From NCBI GenBank assembly GCA_001939145.1, contig LSRX01000418.1:92827-156826 (forward strand): a stretch of 64,000 nucleotides of DNA. The letters run 5' to 3'. Below the pieces are notes generated by a model. The model had not been told where the DNA came from, did not search any database, and saw only the letters and a program-made list of their open reading frames with translations. Source of the stretch: Symbiodinium microadriaticum (taxonomy: Eukaryota > Sar > Dinophyceae > Suessiales > Symbiodiniaceae). This document shows positions 46,669 through 57,749 of the stretch, piece after piece. Each line of letters opens with the position of its first letter. The stretch's first letter is position 1. Position numbers and translations under genes: made by a program.

Positions 46669-47373
46669 ACTAGTTAATAACAATAAAAATAATTTGTGGC
46701 AATAGCAATAGTAATAAACAATGCTGATGTTGACAAGGCACTTGCATACCAAGTACCCCGGGCAGTAGAATATGCGCACTGGCTTGTGCAGTGCGGAACC
46801 ACGCTTCAAAGACTAGACGCTTTGTAGAGCAAGATTTAAACAAAAATGCCAAGAACAACATGGGACTCAGGATTAGGGGGACCCTTGGGGATATAGACCC
46901 TCTCAGTAAGGCCCCCTTGTAAGAGAGCCAGAAGTAGGGTTCAGGAGGGTCCCCTTTAAGGGGTCTCCCTAGTACTACCTAGGACAACATTGACCAAACC
47001 TCTCCTCCCATTCTAAACCGTTGCGACCACATTCCCGGCCCAGAACTGTGATCAGCAATGCCCCTTTGTAGTTCTCTTCTTCGTGTGCCCTAAACCCTAC
47101 ACCCTAAAGCCCCAAAAACTCCAGAAACCCGAGGAACTGGGATCCTTCTTCTAAGGCTTGAGCTCAGGGTGTAAGGAAGTGTCGAGGCCGAAATCCAAAA
47201 CTCGCACCTCAGCCCTATAAAGCCTACCGTAGAGGCTCGGTTCGGAACCACGGTGCCACGCCGGTGGTAGAAAGGCCTTGTTAGTAGGATGATGGTTCTT
47301 CGTGGTTTCTTCGTATATTTATACGACAATGTGGCCAAGACGCCAGTCTACTTCTTTGAGGCCCCTACCCGAA

Positions 47374-47442
47374 CCCCCCAGGTACCTACTATATAGGGTA
47401 CTAGAGCCCCTAGGGCCCTATGTAGTAGGTACCTGGAGGGTT
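47374..47442. repeat. Palindromic element, family G, copy 1
   Basis: CCAGGTACCTACTATATAGG at the left and TATGTAGTAGGTACCTGG at the right, around TACTAGAGCCCCTAGGGCCC. Confidence 0.85.
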
Positions 47443-47785
47443 AGGGCTGCATAAAATCTGCCCGTTTGGCCTTTACTGCTGCATGGAACTTGGCGCCCAA
47501 GGCAGCGATGCCGAAGACCACCTTGAACCCTACATCCCTCAGCTCTCATCCTTGGCCGGAACATGCGCAGTTCTAACCTAGACTCAGACGTCTGGCTACA
47601 GTTGGGGACGACACTTCCGGATGCCTCCGAGCGCCTAGGGCTTAGAGTTCAGAGTCTTGGGGCCTCTGGTTTGAGGCTTGAGGCTGCTTCTGAGATCTAT
47701 TGACTTCGACATTGCTTTTGTGCCTGAGATTTCGGCTTCGGCATCGTGCATCTTTATTTGTCCAGCCAATGAGCACAATGTCTCG

Positions 47786-48121
47786 CTACAAGCGCACGGC
47801 GAAAGACTCGCACTTGAGAATACGGCATGAGTCTTCTGGAGACTTCAAAATACTACATCCTTCTTCTGGAGACTTCAACATGCTTTGTGGTTCGATACTT
47901 CCTGCTTCTTCTGGAGCTGTGGAAAAGGTGTCATCCATGCCTTTCGGAGTGTGGCTCTGCCCTTCCTTGCTCAGCTTCTCCAACTTCGTCTCCATGTCTC
48001 GCCTCTGGCCGGTGTGTAGCAGTATGCTACATCTCATGAGCATCTGGGGCGGTAGGGTAGGCTTTAGCTCCGGTGCCACATGGGTACGGGGTAATTTGGA
48101 TTGTCTGGATTTCTCCTCCAA
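47786..48121 (-). CDS. Candidate terminal exon with a short internal repeat
   Basis: The frame ends at a stop near 47786 and encodes a charged, soluble-looking stretch including MDDTFSTAPEEAGSIEPQ, followed by two near-repeats SMLKSPEEGC and SILKSPEDSC. The opposite strand also has a long open frame (47700-48317) of hydrophobic, cysteine-rich composition, which looks less like protein. Upstream exons were not placed. The product is unknown; the evidence is composition and internal repetition only. Confidence 0.25.
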   Translation of the reverse strand: MEEKSRQSKLPRTHVAPELKPTLPPQMLMRCSILLHTGQRRDMETKLEKLSKEGQSHTPKGMDDTFSTAPEEAGSIEPQSMLKSPEEGCSILKSPEDSCRILKCESFAVRL

Positions 48122-48540
48122 TGCAAAAATCTATCAAGACGCACCAAAATGTTCTGCAAGGCGGCCTTGCCCTAAACCCGAAAGACCTGCTCCTTGGAGG
48201 AACACCCATGCGGAAAAGGGTGGCGTGGTCCGTTGTGTAGGATTTAGCGTTCCAGCAGGCATAACCCGACCTATTACCTACTTATACTCAGTCGACGGAC
48301 CCTCCAGGTACAGGTAGAAACTGGCAAAAGGCCGATTTGGTGCTGGTATTCCCTGAAGTCTGCCTGTAGGGCACGGGGGCGAGAAGTTGCCAACATTATG
48401 ATGGGAGGCTGGGAGGTGCATTGCGTTCGTGAGTCACGCCCTGGAAGGAAGCTTGCAGTATCGGATCGGACTTAGGTACAGAATCAACCAGCGCAACAGG
48501 CTGTGGCTCTAAACCTTGAGCTGTACCACAATCTGACCTA

Positions 48541-48635
48541 CAGAAACGGATTGCAAACCCTGAACCCTGAACCTTAAACTCGAAACATTAGACCCTGAAC
48601 CTTAAACCCTGAACCTTAAACCCTAAACCCGGAGC
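48541..48635 (-). repeat. CCCTGAACCTTAAA minisatellite
   Basis: A 14-bp unit of degenerate telomere type, repeated about six times. Confidence 0.85.
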
Positions 48636-48865
48636 TCGAATAGCCTGCGCTTCGCGACATCATCTTCCAGATCCTGTCTTCTACGGTGTAGGGTGTTAGG
48701 TGTTCCTTCAATGATTCTACAAGGGTACCATGGTTTTTGTTTGGTCCTAGTGCTTGAAGTTTATAGCTGTGATTTGGGGGGGATCGAACTTGATTTAGGG
48801 CTTACGGTGCGTGTATTTCAGGGCCTGCGGTTCTGATGTTCTGGCTTCTTGCGTTTTTCAGCTCA

Positions 48866-48985
48866 CAGCCCTAAACCCCAAAACCCAAAACCCCAAAACC
48901 CTAAACCCCAAACCCTAAACCCTTAACCCCAAAACCCTAAACCCTTAACCCCAAAACCCTAAACCCTTAACCCCAAAACCCTAAG
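48866..48985 (-). repeat. 22-bp telomere-derived minisatellite
   Basis: The unit CCCTAAACCCTTAACCCCAAAA repeats about three times after shorter CCCAAAACC variants. Confidence 0.9.
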
Positions 48986-49042
48986 TCTGCAGTTTTGGCT
49001 TCGAGGATTCATGTCTCAGGAGGGCCAAGCTTTACAAGCCTT

Positions 49043-49111
49043 CCCTCCAGGTACCTACTATACAGGGCCCTAGGGGCTCTAGTACCCTATATAGTAGGTA
49101 CCAGGAGGGTT
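49043..49111. repeat. Palindromic element, family G, copy 2 (inverted)
   Basis: Same arms as copy 1, but the centre reads GGGCCCTAGGGGCTCTAGTA, the reverse complement of the centre of copy 1. Confidence 0.85.
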
Positions 49112-49204
49112 CGGGTAAGCTCCAGAGAGCCGGAGAGCTGGAGGCGCAAGGTTTCGAGCGAGGGTTGTAGGGCTTTTTTCTGCACAAGGGACTCGACCGC
49201 TGGG

Positions 49205-49710
49205 TTATGAGGCTTAAAACCCTAAACCCTCTAAACCCCTAAACCCCTAAACCCAAAGCACCCTAAACTAGGAAGACACATGCCGAAGAGAACAAGCTGC
49301 TTATTTTTGCTGAAGCAAGCTTGTGGCTAGAGATGTCTTCGGGTGAAGCTTCTCGGTTGAGGTCTTATACGGCTTAGGGTTTAAGGGTTTAGGCGTTTAG
49401 GGGTTTAGGGCTTATACGGCTTAGGGGTTTAGGCTTTAGGGGCTTAGGGGTTTAGGAGTTCAGGGTCTAGGAGTTTAGGTTGAGGGTTTACGGGTTCAGG
49501 GCTTAGGAGTTTAGTGTTTTGGGGTTTAGGGGTTCAGGGTTTAGGAGTCCAGGGTTCAGGGTTTTACGGGTTTAGGTTTGTTTTTTAAACCGGGGTTTAG
49601 GGTTTAAGCCGGAGCTTTTGATGAGGTCTTTCTTCCAGAGAGATCCGAAAGGAAACCTAGGAGACACCAACTCCACNCCTAAACCCTAAACCCTAAACCC
49701 TAACCCCCCC
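49205..49710. repeat. Extended telomere-like region, both orientations
   Basis: CCCTAAACCCCTAAA at 49217-49255, degenerate TTTAGGG at 49372-49620, and perfect CCCTAAA units at 49678-49703 next to the single N at 49677. Confidence 0.9.
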
Positions 49711-49799
49711 CTCCCCCCTTTTTGAGTACATTTGCTCTGCGCTTTGAGTGGCTCCTGTGGTTGGGAGGAGACGCCGGCAAGGAAGACATGCCTCGACTG

Positions 49800-51700
49800 G
49801 TTTAAGGTTTAGGGTTTAGAGTTTAGGGCTCACAGTTCGCGGTTTAGGGTGTAGGAGAGGGGGCTCAGAGTTTAAGGCCAGGGGTTAAGGCCTCCTGTTC
49901 TTCTTGGACCGTTGCGATTTTGAGGCTTCGGGTTCTTGAGCTCCAGGGTTCAGTGTTCGGGGCTGAGGTCTCTTGCAAGGCTGCTTACATGCCCTAAGGC
50001 TCGAAATAGTAAGATGTTTTTGGGCACTTGAACACTTAGGGGTAGGATGTTCGAGACTGTGGTTACATCGGATCGAGACCACAATGGACTACAAGCCCTT
50101 CCTAAAGCCCCTACACTCCACAACCTAAACCCCAAAACCTAAAAGAACCCTAAACCCTTGAACCCTCCATTTTAATGGTTGCCAATCGGCACTGAACCAC
50201 CAAATCTCCAAGAACAGCTGGTGCTATGTCGTGTCAAGCCAGCACCGCCAAACTCCAAGTAGGGTTTGGAGTCTTAGATTTTAGAACCCTTCAAGTATTT
50301 TACAACTAAACCCTACAGCCTTGAAGCGACATTAAGGAATGATTGACGTAACAACCGCCGAAACAAACATAAGAAGATGCGTCATAATCATAATCATGGA
50401 ATCATAGTCAGAGACATACTCATAGTCGCATGCATAATTCCATCTCTAAGCTCAGGACCTGCTGTATGTTCGTGGTTGGAATATTGGATTGGATGAGCTT
50501 CGAAATCTAAGGCTTTCAGACAAGGCAGTTCAGGGTCTAGGACAATTGCAAGACTTTCAACTCCAAAAACCATCCAAGGGTTCATGCCTGCTTATGCAAC
50601 CAGGAAGACTTTCCATTACTGGGGCTGGGGGATCCCCCGGCAAACTTGCCAGTACATGGGGTGTCATACACTAGCGTGGGTCAACATAACCCTCAACAAC
50701 GCTACGTGCCCTGCCGCCCCGAAAATCCCCCGAAAATCCGAACCGCGGGTAAGAAGGAAACCCTTCATCACAGCTCAGGTTCAATTTCGCCAAATGCTGA
50801 TCAGGGGGCCCTCGGCACTGCTTTTGTGATTCGGATTTTGAGGCTGACAGTTAGGGTTTGAGGTTTGGGGTACGGAGTGGAAGAATGTGTGCGCATGGGG
50901 GCAGGACTGGAAGGAGGCCCCTAGACTACTAGACAGAAATAATCCAGTGTGCTTGGCAACTTGGCACTTCTTGAACAGAGCGGCTCTCATTTCTGTCCCT
51001 CACTCTCTGCGATGACAGTTGAAAAATTAGAGCTTGAGCGCTGGACACATTTTTCCCGCCCACATCACCTCTTTCTCTGTGCCTGTCCACCCTAAACGCA
51101 AGACCTAAACGTGCCCTTCCACTCACCTGCCTTCACTACAGGCCATCGCCATGCATCAAACTGTCGAATTTAGTTGTCAAGGAACTTGTTGGCAAAGCGT
51201 GCGCCGGAGCTGTGGTCACGGCCTGCTTTTCCGAACGAGCGGGAACCTCAGCCACAGTTCTAACATGACGAGAAAATACGGGCCGGACGCATAAGATGTG
51301 GCTTCCGGGTATGCTACCCTAGAACTGTGTAATGTTCAGAAGTCATGGATACAAAAACAAGCGGTGGCTCTGCAACCAAGCGCAACCTCTTATCCCTAAG
51401 CCGAAAACAACGGCGAGCCCTAAATCCCCATGCAACTCGTCGGAGTCTGTCTGGCTTTTGCACGAAGGGCATGATGCAATCAACCGAATCACAAGAGCGC
51501 GGCAGCATCGGCTGAGTTGCACGAAATGCATCTGGATGCAAATGCACAGCGTCGGGGAAGAGATGAAACAATCACCGCAATGACAATGACAACCATGCGT
51601 CAAAGTAGATTGAACACTAGATGAAGGATCGAGGGAGCAGCTGCAGCAGTGGTCGCAGACATGTGTGTGCGGTTTTAACTGCTGAGTGCAACTGCCTTCG
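49800..51700. other. No supported gene
   Basis: A telomere-like patch lies at 49800-49880; the rest is unique sequence with short frames on both strands that carry no family signature. Confidence 0.4.
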
Positions 51701-51737
51701 CGGCAACGACATGAACCTCGATCGATGTGTGACACGA

Positions 51738-51876
51738 GCAGCAGCAGTAGCAGCAGCAGCTGTTGCAGCAGCTGCTGCATTAGCAGCAGCTGCATTAGCA
51801 GCAGCAGGAGCAGGAGCCGGAGCCGGAGTCGGAGCAGCAGCAGTAGTAGTAGTAGTCGTCGTCGTCGTCGTAATGT
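51738..51876. repeat. (GCA)n/(GGA)n/(GTC)n microsatellite
   Basis: Directly readable; it gives alanine, serine, leucine or valine runs in all frames. Confidence 0.97.
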
Positions 51877-51884
51877 TTCTAGAG

Positions 51885-52100
51885 AGGAGCAGTGCTTAAG
51901 GAGCCGCAAATGCCCTAGTAGCCGTAGCAGGACATAACGATCGGTTCCGTCAAGAACCCTCTTCACCTCCACAGGGCTAAGACCAGAAACATCTACTTCA
52001 AACCGAAACACGGTGAATCTCCGCCCGGAAGAGTATATAGTTGCAGTATTACCAACCTGCCTCAGAACATGAACGATGAACAAGGCACACAAACTTTCAG
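51885..52100 (-). CDS. Candidate exon next to a GCA/GTC microsatellite
   Basis: On the minus strand a CTGAGGCAG|G acceptor opens VGNTATIYSSGRRFTVFRFE, then VDVSGLSPVEVKRVLDGTDR and YVLLRLLGHLRLLKHCSSLE before running into the GCA/GTC microsatellite at 51740-51875. The text before the acceptor (TPESLCALFIVHVLRQ) is also open. Family not recognised. The frame continues through the microsatellite as leucine and arginine runs, which are unlikely to be real coding sequence. Confidence 0.25.
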
Positions 52101-52859
52101 GCGTGTATGCATGAGACATGTTTGATCCTAAGGTGCGCAGAAGCAAGGCTGGGGCAACAAGCGAATGTTTTCAATTGCTCGAATCCAGGGCGAAGTCCAG
52201 GGCGTGCCGAGAACAACCAGCGTTGCTTCAGGTGGCTTCCACACGGTTCTCTTAGACTCCTACCCTGCCAAGGGATGCTAACATAGAACAACCTCCTACG
52301 AGTACTACCTTCAAGCCAAACACCCAAAACCCACGAACCCCAACATCCTGTTTGCATAAGCCATACACGAAGCCCCCGAGAGAGGAACTCCAACCTCCAG
52401 ATCCTACCTTGACCATGAACTGTCTGACCCGCTGTAGGATAACTTTCTTTTTGCTAAGATCCGCAAGCAAGAGAGTGAGGTAACCAAATAGGTACCATAA
52501 TCTGGGTTAGGCACGCCGTACACAGACACTGCGACTCTTCACGAGGCACATTTCCCTGGAGTGGAGCTGCTAGTTATACAGAATTTTGCAGTCAAAGAGG
52601 CGAAACACCCTGAACCCGAAATTCCAAAACGCCCCCAGCACTGAAACCAGAGAGCCTGAAGACTTCAACTTCCTAATTCCCATGAAGCCTGCAACCCTCC
52701 GGCCTGACCTTGCTAGAACCTGAAACCCCTTGTGCTGTGAATGCTAACCCCACCCTCTCTATACAAATGCTAAAATTAAATCCTGAACCTTGGGTATAAG
52801 TAGACCACCCTAAGCCCGAGTACCGCATGCTTGCAAAGTACAGGGGGCAAATACATGAT

Positions 52860-53060
52860 GAGGCTCCATAGCTACTTTAGGGAACCCTAAGGATTTAGGG
52901 TGTAAGGTTTAGGGTTATCAATACAATTCTTTAATTTCAGGCCCCAGAAACTAAGAGCTTGACACTCTCGAAGCGGAGGCTTCTTGTTGGCTTTATTTAG
53001 GCTTAGGGTTAGGATTTAGGTTCAGGGTTTAGGCTTTTTAGGGTTTTGGTGGTTCAAATG
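52860..53060 (+). repeat. Scattered telomere-like motifs
   Basis: TTTAGGG-like units at 52876-52915 and 52993-53050. Confidence 0.7.
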
Positions 53061-53100
53061 AGGAAGGGTAAAGGCTTTTGCCCTGGGCCAGAAACACATA

Positions 53101-53200
53101 GGTAGCTCTCTAGACTAGGGTCCCTGTTTAAGTCCCCAAAACATAATGCATCACACTTATGAAAAGGACACTAAAAAGGACCCGAAGTAGTGAACTACCC
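53101..53200. repeat. Palindromic element, family E, copy 4 (degenerate)
   Basis: GGTAGCTCTCTAGACTAGGG at the left and AAGTAGTGAACTACCC at the right. Confidence 0.65.
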
Positions 53201-54147
53201 TTATAGTCCCTATGGAACCCCTTATAGTTCCCTTCAAGGAACCCTAAAATGACCCTAACAAGGGACCCTACTACCCCCATGGTACCCTTGTAGAAACCTT
53301 TGAAGATCCCTTTCGACTCTCACTCTCGCACCAGGCAGGCAAGGCTCCACACAATTCCGTCACGCTATGAAGATCCCCTTAAGGAACTTAACAGGACCCT
53401 ACAAGGGACCCTTCTGCATCCCTAACTCCCACAACCCCCTAAACCCTAAATCATGTGGTTGTGAACTCTATTGTTGAACCCAGACTCTGCCGATGAACCC
53501 TAAGCCCTAAACCACCAATGGCGGCTCGAGAGCAACTTGGGAGGGCGAGGGCGTAGGAGAACGGGTCACGCGAACCCTTTTCCTCATACCTTTCCATGGC
53601 TTCCGTATATGACATTATATTATTCTATAATACCTACACTATACAAGGCTATGCGAACTATTATGCGGCTTGTTTCGGAAAAACATGCTGCGGCTGTAGA
53701 ATTTTGTGTAAGTTGGTGAATTTCAAGGCGTCTGTTGTAAGGATCTCCGGGGTTGGGGTTACTTTTGCCTGCCAATTGACATGTTTTAGGGTCAGTGGTT
53801 TCAATTGGGGCTTCGGGGATCTGGAACACGCCTTCCAAGATGAGCGCCTGAGCATGTGATACAAGAGTTCCGGGACCCTAAACCCGAACCCGCTGCAAGC
53901 TCCGTAAAAGAACAGACAAGACATTTCCTCATGATCAGGGGAGATCGGGACTTCACGAGTGAGGTTGTAAGTGCTGTGATTGGGTTGCAAGCAATGTAAG
54001 CTCTTGCGCCACAATGCCAATCCACCAAGCCCGCGGATCCTTTACGCATAGTATCCTAGAGAAGTGTGTCCGGAGGCTTGAACTAGAGAGCCTGTGAAGG
54101 GGTTTCTCACAGCAGTTTTGAAAAGAGGCCATATTATACGTGTATGC

Positions 54148-54200
54148 ACATATATATATATATATATGTATACATATATGTATATACAATACATACATAA
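54148..54200. repeat. (TA)n/(TATG)n microsatellite
   Basis: Directly readable. Confidence 0.95.
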
Positions 54201-54764
54201 TATAAAATTGTGGCCAACCACGAGCCATCTCCCATCTTGCCAGAGTACTGGGAAGTTTTCCAGGAATTGCATCCAAACTGGTCCAAGCAGCTTGGGCGTG
54301 GAACTGCCCAAGCTTGCCATACTCTGTGTTTATGTTGAAATCTTCTAGTTGGCCAAATAAATATACCTTAAACCCAAAACCCTATCTCGTCTCTGCTCAT
54401 ATGAAACAGAGCGAAGCCACGGCCAGGAGCAGGTTTCCTCATACTGCTTTCCCCATTGCTACCCCTTAAGGTAGGGGGTCTACTGTGTTTATGTTCTAAC
54501 TTTGATCGCCACGGACTCACAGATCCTTTATCTTCACGCTGTCCCAGAAGTGGTACCGAACAGAGAATGCAAACATTGCAGTTTCCGAACAGAACTAACC
54601 CCCGGGCCCCCAAGATAGACCCTAACCAGTCCGTTTAAAGCCTATCTAACTATCTACATCCTAACCATGTCAGGGAGTTCAGAATAGTTGGGAAGCAACT
54701 CTAGCCCCAGTACTAGGATCTTCAAACTCAGAAACCCTCAATCATGTGGGGCCCCTATTTTCAA

Positions 54765-54895
54765 GGGTGCGGGGAGTAACGGGCAGGAACCCGTTTGGGG
54801 AGCAACAAGGTGTAGCAGAAATAGGAACCACACCGGGAGCGTAACAGGAACTGTCCCTGGAAACCCAAGCAACCGAAACTATGCTGGAACTCTTG
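54765..54895 (+). repeat. Degenerate GTAAC/GGAAC repeat, copy 1
   Basis: GAGTAACGGGCAGGAACCCG, AGCGTAACAGGAACTG and CAACCGAAACTATGC. The inverted relative lies at 55660-55795. Confidence 0.5.
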
Positions 54896-55659
54896 CGTGG
54901 AGGGGGGGGGACCGGTTTTCGTACTTTGACACCATGAAAGCCTCACGCTCGCCTGTGTTTCGTTCGAGGCATATAAAATTTGGGGTTGCAACAGGTTCAC
55001 GGTTTGGGATTTAGGATGCCAGTGGCATTACACTCCTCGTCTCTGAAGCCACAAGTTGTTTATTCATATTGTTTCGTCGAAGGAAAATGGATGTTTTATC
55101 TTACAAGAAGGTTCGTACAAATGCAAGTCGAAGTTGCCGTACTACGAGTACTACAGTACTACTCTTGGTGGCGGGGCTAGGCATCGTGGACTTACCAGCG
55201 CCAGCTTGGCTTGCTTTCTGGATTGAGGGTTTAGGCTTTCGGGTTTTAGAACTCTGCAGAGGTATTTAAGAGGTTTAGTCAGGGCTTTGGTGTTTAAAGG
55301 GCTTAGGGTTGACGGGGCAGGTTCAAGGGTTCAGGCGCACGAGAAATAGGACGAAGAAAGAAATGACGAGATTACACACAGAAGCCTTCGTCATACGATC
55401 GTGCACACAAGTCACGAAATTTGCAGTTTCACTCGCGGCACACACACACACAACGTTGCTCTGGAGCGTTAGTGGCAACACCGATGCTGTAGTCATCGGC
55501 AATTCAGGACAAAGGCTACTGTGGACATGTGAGGTCAGCTTCTAGTGCTACATGACATGACAATTTGAAGCTGTAGAAGTGGAGGATCGGAAAGCGTCCC
55601 TGAGTTGGCGAGCCCACGAGAGCAGGTGGATGTGAAACAAGTCATTCTTGGAGCCCCGC

Positions 55660-55795
55660 ACTGGTTCCTGTTACGACGGGCGGCCTGGGGGGTGTTACGG
55701 GAACTGGTGGTTGCTGTTATGGGCTCGGTCCGCGTTCCTGCTACCGGTTCGCGTTGCGGACATCCTGCTCCCGTTACGGCCAACAGTCCTGAATT
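55660..55795 (-). repeat. Degenerate GTAAC/GGAAC repeat, copy 2 (inverted)
   Basis: Reading the minus strand: CGTAACGGGAGCAGG, CAACGCGAACCGGTAGCAGG, CAGTTCCCGTAACACC and CGTAACAGGAACCAGTG. Confidence 0.55.
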
Positions 55796-55962
55796 CAACA
55801 ACCATCCGTGAAGCACTCAGAGCAGTGCCTCCCAAACCGCTGCTGCATGAGGACATAGAAGACGACGAGAGCTTCGTGGCTCCCTTCGCCGAAAGGATGT
55901 TCGAGAAGTTCGGGTGTAGGGCGCCCAAGATCTGTGCATTTCAGGTCTTCTTAGAGGTTTAG
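55790..55962 (+). CDS. Candidate exon, acidic protein-like stretch
   Basis: The plus frame reads STTIREALRAVPPKPLLHED, then IEDDESFVAPFAERMFEKFG and CRAPKICAFQ, followed by CAG|GTCTTC, a possible GT donor, and then a stop at 55962. The 5' side is a GTAAC/GGAAC-rich repeat that gives no protein-like frame. Gene identity is unknown and the call rests on composition alone. Confidence 0.25.
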
Positions 55963-56489
55963 GGCCGCGATTTAGAGTTTATGGCTCTTGGTCTCATGTG
56001 CGCAAGTGAGGGTTTCTGAACCCACTTCCTTTAGGGCTCGCCGGCGCAAAATAGCGGTGGTTGATGGGGGCTCTGCTGTCGTAGGCGAGTTGGGCCGTCC
56101 ATAACGGGCATTGGCCTAGGGTAGAGGGCTGCTCGAGGTAGGTAACCTCGCCTACACCGCGAACCCCTCCACACTTTGCAGCGTCAAGCCCTCAACCATC
56201 CTAAACTCGAAGGCAGAACCCTAAAAAAAACCTTTTCATGCCCTCACCTCTCAATACAAGAAGCGCACAAGGCTCTTAAAAGAGTGATTATGTTAGAACC
56301 TACCTGTATTTCTCGGACACAATAATCAACCCTCCCTAAAACCTGAACCCTAGACTTTACACAACCCATTGAAACACCACTATCAAACCCCATAAAACTG
56401 GACCCCTTGCAAATTGAGCTGTGACCAGCCAAGGGGATCAGGAGACGGACTCAGACCCTGAACTTAACAGCGTTTAGGGTTTAGGCTTT

Positions 56490-56627
56490 ACCTGGACCCC
56501 AAAAACCCACCTTTTTAGGGTTCCTAAATATGATTTCCTTATCCAAGAAACCCACTTTTTCAGGGTTCCTTATATGATTTCCTTATATAAGTCCTTCAAA
56601 AAAGGCAGGCCATTTGGGTTCAGGTAG
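56490..56627. repeat. Palindromic element, family H, copy 3 with internal duplication
   Basis: Arms ACCTGGACCCC / GGGTTCAGGTAG. The inner phrase CCTTAT(C/A)(C/T)AAG with its AGGGTTCCT neighbour is present twice (56517-56550 and 56562-56595). Confidence 0.75.
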
Positions 56628-56949
56628 GGACTGAGAGGCGCAGGTCTCCCCTAGGGTTTAGGGTCTAGGGTTTTGCTACTCCGAGGGTTCAGCTCTGATA
56701 CTGCCACTACTGGAAGAATGAATAGACCCTCGGATCGTTTTGGGGCTTGTCGTCCGACCTCACCTCTGGGCTTCAATTTGATGTACTCCAGTCTGAGGGT
56801 TTGTGGGCTAAGTGTTTGGGGTTCTGGAGAACAGTGAGACGAGCAACAAATTATCGCACTTGCCAATTCGATGTTCCAACTTTGCGGCCCCTACGAAATT
56901 CATGGAGCACTTGAGTGCGGCGATCAGGAGCAGTGCCGGCGACAATGCT

Positions 56950-57255
56950 TGCAGGGTTTAGGGCTTCCTAAACCCGAAACCCCTAAACCCTAACTCTAAA
57001 CCCCTAAACCCTAACCCCCTACACCCTAAACCCTAAACCCTAAGGGTTTAGGGCTTAGGGGCTTTCGGGCTGAAGAGTTTCGGGTTTGAGGCCGTTGAGG
57101 GTTCGGGAAGGGCAGCAGGAAAATGAGGACTGACACGTCATGATGACCGAGAGGTTGAGGGATGAGGGATGATGTGGGATTCAGAGCTCCGGGCTCGGGT
57201 GGGGTTTAGGGTTTAGGGTTTATAGGGATTAGGGTTTAGGGGGTCCAGGGTTTAC
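56950..57255. repeat. Telomere-like blocks, both orientations
   Basis: CCCTAAA units at 56968-57043 switch directly to TTTAGGG at 57044-57065; another TTTAGGG block lies at 57200-57250. Confidence 0.9.
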
Positions 57256-57294
57256 CCCTAGGCTCCATTGCAGTTCCTTGGTTTGGGTTACCGG
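57253..57294. repeat. Half of a family B element
   Basis: TACCCCTAGGCTCCATTGCA and AGTTCCTT..GGGTTACC are present; no right arm follows. Confidence 0.5.
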
Positions 57295-57749
57295 GCTTCT
57301 TTGAACCACCCCTCTGGAGCACGAGTCATGTCCCATCTCTCGCAGACGGCACAGATTGACAGCTGCTGCCAATGCACATCTGCAACACAAGCGTCTAATA
57401 GAGTTTGCAGAGAGCCTGCTCGACCCGTGCTGGAAATTACTTTGAGTAAATACTCCCTAGCTCGGTGCTGTTGAGTTCACAAGGTGAAGGGGCTCGTTCT
57501 GTCTCAGGGCACCAACATGGTTCTACCTCCAATAGCAGCTACTTATCCGCACGTTGAAGTTCCAAGCATATCCGGCTGGTGTGTCAAGTCACCTAGCAGA
57601 ACCCTAAACCCTAAACCCGCTCTGATGATTAGCGACTGCACAGAGTCCCAAGTCATTCCGGGAATCTAAGCGGTACTATGGGGACCTTGGCCATAGGGGT
57701 AAACTACTTCTTAGTGTAGTCTTCTATATTCCGGGATCGTAAGAGGATC

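Noticed and set aside
47700..48317. 205-codon plus-strand frame as a gene
   Set aside because: Composition (Ser, Cys and Leu rich, no domain) looks like the antisense of the more protein-like minus-strand frame 47786-48121.
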